Shown piece after piece: positions 6,658-7,326 of a DNA stretch of 7,326 bases. The DNA lies in the NCBI GenBank assembly GCA_031259605.1, contig JAIRLE010000041.1, forward strand, positions 1 through 7,326, given 5' to 3'. Every line of letters starts with the position of its first letter. Position 1 is the stretch's first letter. Origin of the DNA: Zoogloeaceae bacterium (GTDB lineage Bacteria; Pseudomonadota; Gammaproteobacteria; Burkholderiales; Rhodocyclaceae). The notes under the pieces were generated by a model. That model was not told where the DNA came from. It saw nothing but the letters and a program-made list of their open reading frames with translations, and did not search any database. Made by a program: the position numbers and the translations under genes.

Positions 6658-7079
6658 AGCCGTTTTTCGACTTTTGGAAAAATAATCAGAAAGCAAGATT
6701 CCTTGTTGTAGGCGTCTGGAATACCCTGTTCGGTTATGCTTTTTTCGTTATCCTGTACGGCGCTTTCGGAAACAGGGATAATTATCTCGTCATTACTGTC
6801 ATCAGTCATTTCGTGGCGGTAGCGCAGGCCTTTGTTTTCCACAAGTATATTGTTTTTCGCTCCTCGGGGAGGGTTGTCAGGGAATTTCTGAAATTCAATC
6901 TCTCATACAGCGCCGCGTTCGTTCTCGGAATTGCCCTCATTTTCTTTTTTGTGGATAAGCTTGGTTTTCACCCCGTCATCGGGCAGGGATTTGCCATTCT
7001 TTCAATTACGATATTGACATATATTGTGCACAAGAATTTCTCCTTTAAACATGAAAACTCGAGGATTGGAAAAAAATGA
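6654..7079 (+). CDS. GtrA-like membrane protein (putative polyprenyl-phosphate-sugar flippase)
   Basis: A 141-residue, strongly hydrophobic protein that fits the GtrA family (usually 120-150 residues, four membrane helices). The likely helices are about 15-37, 45-66, 83-100 and 108-126. The family-like features are FLVVGVWNTLFGYAFF near the N-terminus, FVFHKYIVFR at 60-69 at the end of helix 2, and HKNFSFK at 126-132 near the C-terminus. GtrA proteins are thought to flip undecaprenyl-phosphate-linked sugars made by GtrB-like transferases. The frame stays open further upstream to 6462, but that extension runs out of frame inside the GT2 gene, and the ATG at 6654 (ATGA overlap with the GT2 stop) is the natural start. 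Base composition is more A+T-rich than in the upstream genes: about 38% G+C in 6661-6720 against about 65% in 3841-3900. Confidence 0.85.
   Translation: MKPFFDFWKNNQKARFLVVGVWNTLFGYAFFVILYGAFGNRDNYLVITVISHFVAVAQAFVFHKYIVFRSSGRVVREFLKFNLSYSAAFVLGIALIFFFVDKLGFHPVIGQGFAILSITILTYIVHKNFSFKHENSRIGKK
7061..7065 (+). promoter_or_regulatory. Ribosome binding site for the interrupted downstream gene
   Basis: GAGGA lies inside the end of the GtrA-like gene, 10 bases before the ATG at 7076. With the ATGATG at 7076-7081 overlapping the GtrA stop, it looks like an authentic translational coupling site whose gene has been lost. Confidence 0.45.
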
Positions 7080-7129
7080 TGTCGCTTTCCAGAGAGCCTT
7101 TTGCAAAACTCCGCAGAATCGGGTTCTGA
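7076..7129 (+). pseudogene. 5' stub of a next operon gene, apparently cut by the insertion sequence
   Basis: ATGATG at 7076-7081 overlaps the TGA of the GtrA-like gene (7077-7079), the same coupling style as the GT2/GtrA junction, and is preceded by GAGGA at 7061-7065. The frame reads MMSLSREPFAKLRRIGF and stops at 7127-7129. Only the first few codons are likely to belong to the original gene, because the sequence from about 7099 appears to be insertion sequence. The rest of the gene should lie beyond the element, outside the window. Its function cannot be deduced from so few residues. A chance start codon at the end of an operon is the alternative. Confidence 0.4.
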
Positions 7130-7326
7130 GCCGGGCTGATCGGCGGAGGGTGCGGGCGGCCATTTCCGGCATGTTCCGGGTTCTGAATCCGATGATCATG
7201 ACGCCCGCCCATGAATGCTACCCGCGACGAACTTTTACTGCAACGTTGGCATGTCGTCCAACAGGAGCTGATCCCCGGTCTCCGGCAAGAGGCCGGGGGG
7301 TTGACGCCGAAACTGGAGCGGCTCAT
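7099..7326 (+). mobile_element. Left part of an insertion sequence, probably IS1182-like (right end beyond window)
   Basis: The call rests on the transposase-like start at 7211 and on the non-coding leader before it. The left boundary is approximate: a TTTTGCAAAA palindrome at 7099-7108 lies just after the coding stub and may be in or next to the terminal inverted repeat. The leader also has CGGGTTCTGA twice (7120-7129 and 7177-7186) and a small inverted repeat CAGAA/TTCTG (7114-7118, 7124-7128). The second terminal repeat and the target duplication are outside the window, so the exact end cannot be fixed. Confidence 0.5.
7211..7326 (+). CDS. Transposase, N-terminal fragment (IS1182/IS5-like DDE type, 3' truncated by window)
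   Basis: The first 38 codons of an open frame run off the window end. The N-terminus begins MNATRDELLLQRWHVVQQ and continues with ELIPGL and LTPKLERLI. From memory, this resembles the start of a family of DDE transposases with a DUF772-type N-terminal domain common in proteobacteria, but no catalytic residues are in view, so the family assignment is tentative. An in-frame TGA at 7199-7201 rules out an earlier start, so the ATG at 7211 is the first possible ATG. No strong ribosome binding site precedes it, which is usual for transposases. Codon use and base composition are more G+C-rich than the GtrA-like gene just upstream, consistent with separate origin. Confidence 0.55.
   Translation, partial: MNATRDELLLQRWHVVQQELIPGLRQEAGGLTPKLERL

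Noticed and set aside
7045..7326. Minus-strand open frame at the right edge
   Set aside because: It is opposite the insertion-sequence leader and the transposase start, and shows no domain.
1..7326. CRISPR arrays, tRNA or rRNA genes
   Set aside because: No regularly spaced direct repeats, no cloverleaf-like sequence and no rRNA-like sequence was seen.

Overview
The window reads as a slice of a surface-polysaccharide (O-antigen or exopolysaccharide) biosynthesis locus from a Gram-negative bacterium. Protein composition, moderately high G+C in most genes and the type of insertion sequence at the right edge suggest a proteobacterium, perhaps beta or gamma. The genus cannot be told from the sequence alone. 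All genes that I can support are on the + strand.

Layout. (1) 1-261: C-terminus of an NAD-dependent sugar epimerase/dehydratase, cut by the window start. (2) 251-1447: SAM-dependent methyltransferase with a Cys4 zinc-type N-terminus and a Rossmann-like C-terminal domain, the architecture of deoxysugar C-methyltransferases. (3) 1468-2568: FkbM-type methyltransferase carrying an extra N-terminal nucleotide-binding domain. (4) 2585-4408: acetolactate-synthase-like thiamine-diphosphate (TPP) enzyme. (5) 4417-5499: NeuB-like (N-acetylneuraminate-synthase family) enzyme with a C-terminal SAF domain. These five are tightly packed (overlap or gaps of at most 20 bases) and look like one transcription unit. 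(6) 5500-5700: a 201-base gap almost filled by a nested palindromic element that includes a perfect 38-base palindrome. (7) 5701-6657: membrane-anchored GT2 glycosyltransferase of the DPM1/GtrB/ArnC type. (8) 6654-7079: GtrA-like four-helix membrane protein, overlapping gene 7 by ATGA. (9) 7076-7129: a start codon and short reading frame that look like the 5' stub of a next gene. (10) From about 7099 to the window end: left end of an insertion sequence with the first 38 codons of a transposase.

How the genes may work together (inference). The epimerase, TPP enzyme, NeuB-like enzyme and two methyltransferases could build and decorate an unusual nucleotide-activated sugar. TPP enzymes such as YerE add a two-carbon unit to a ketosugar, and NeuB-family enzymes condense phosphoenolpyruvate with a sugar, so the set would suit a branched or higher-carbon sugar. 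The GT2/GtrA pair would load a sugar on a polyprenyl phosphate and move it across the inner membrane, as in O-antigen glucosylation systems. The combination of a TPP enzyme and a NeuB-like enzyme without recognisable sialic acid genes is the most interesting part of the window. Its chemistry is not established by the sequence.
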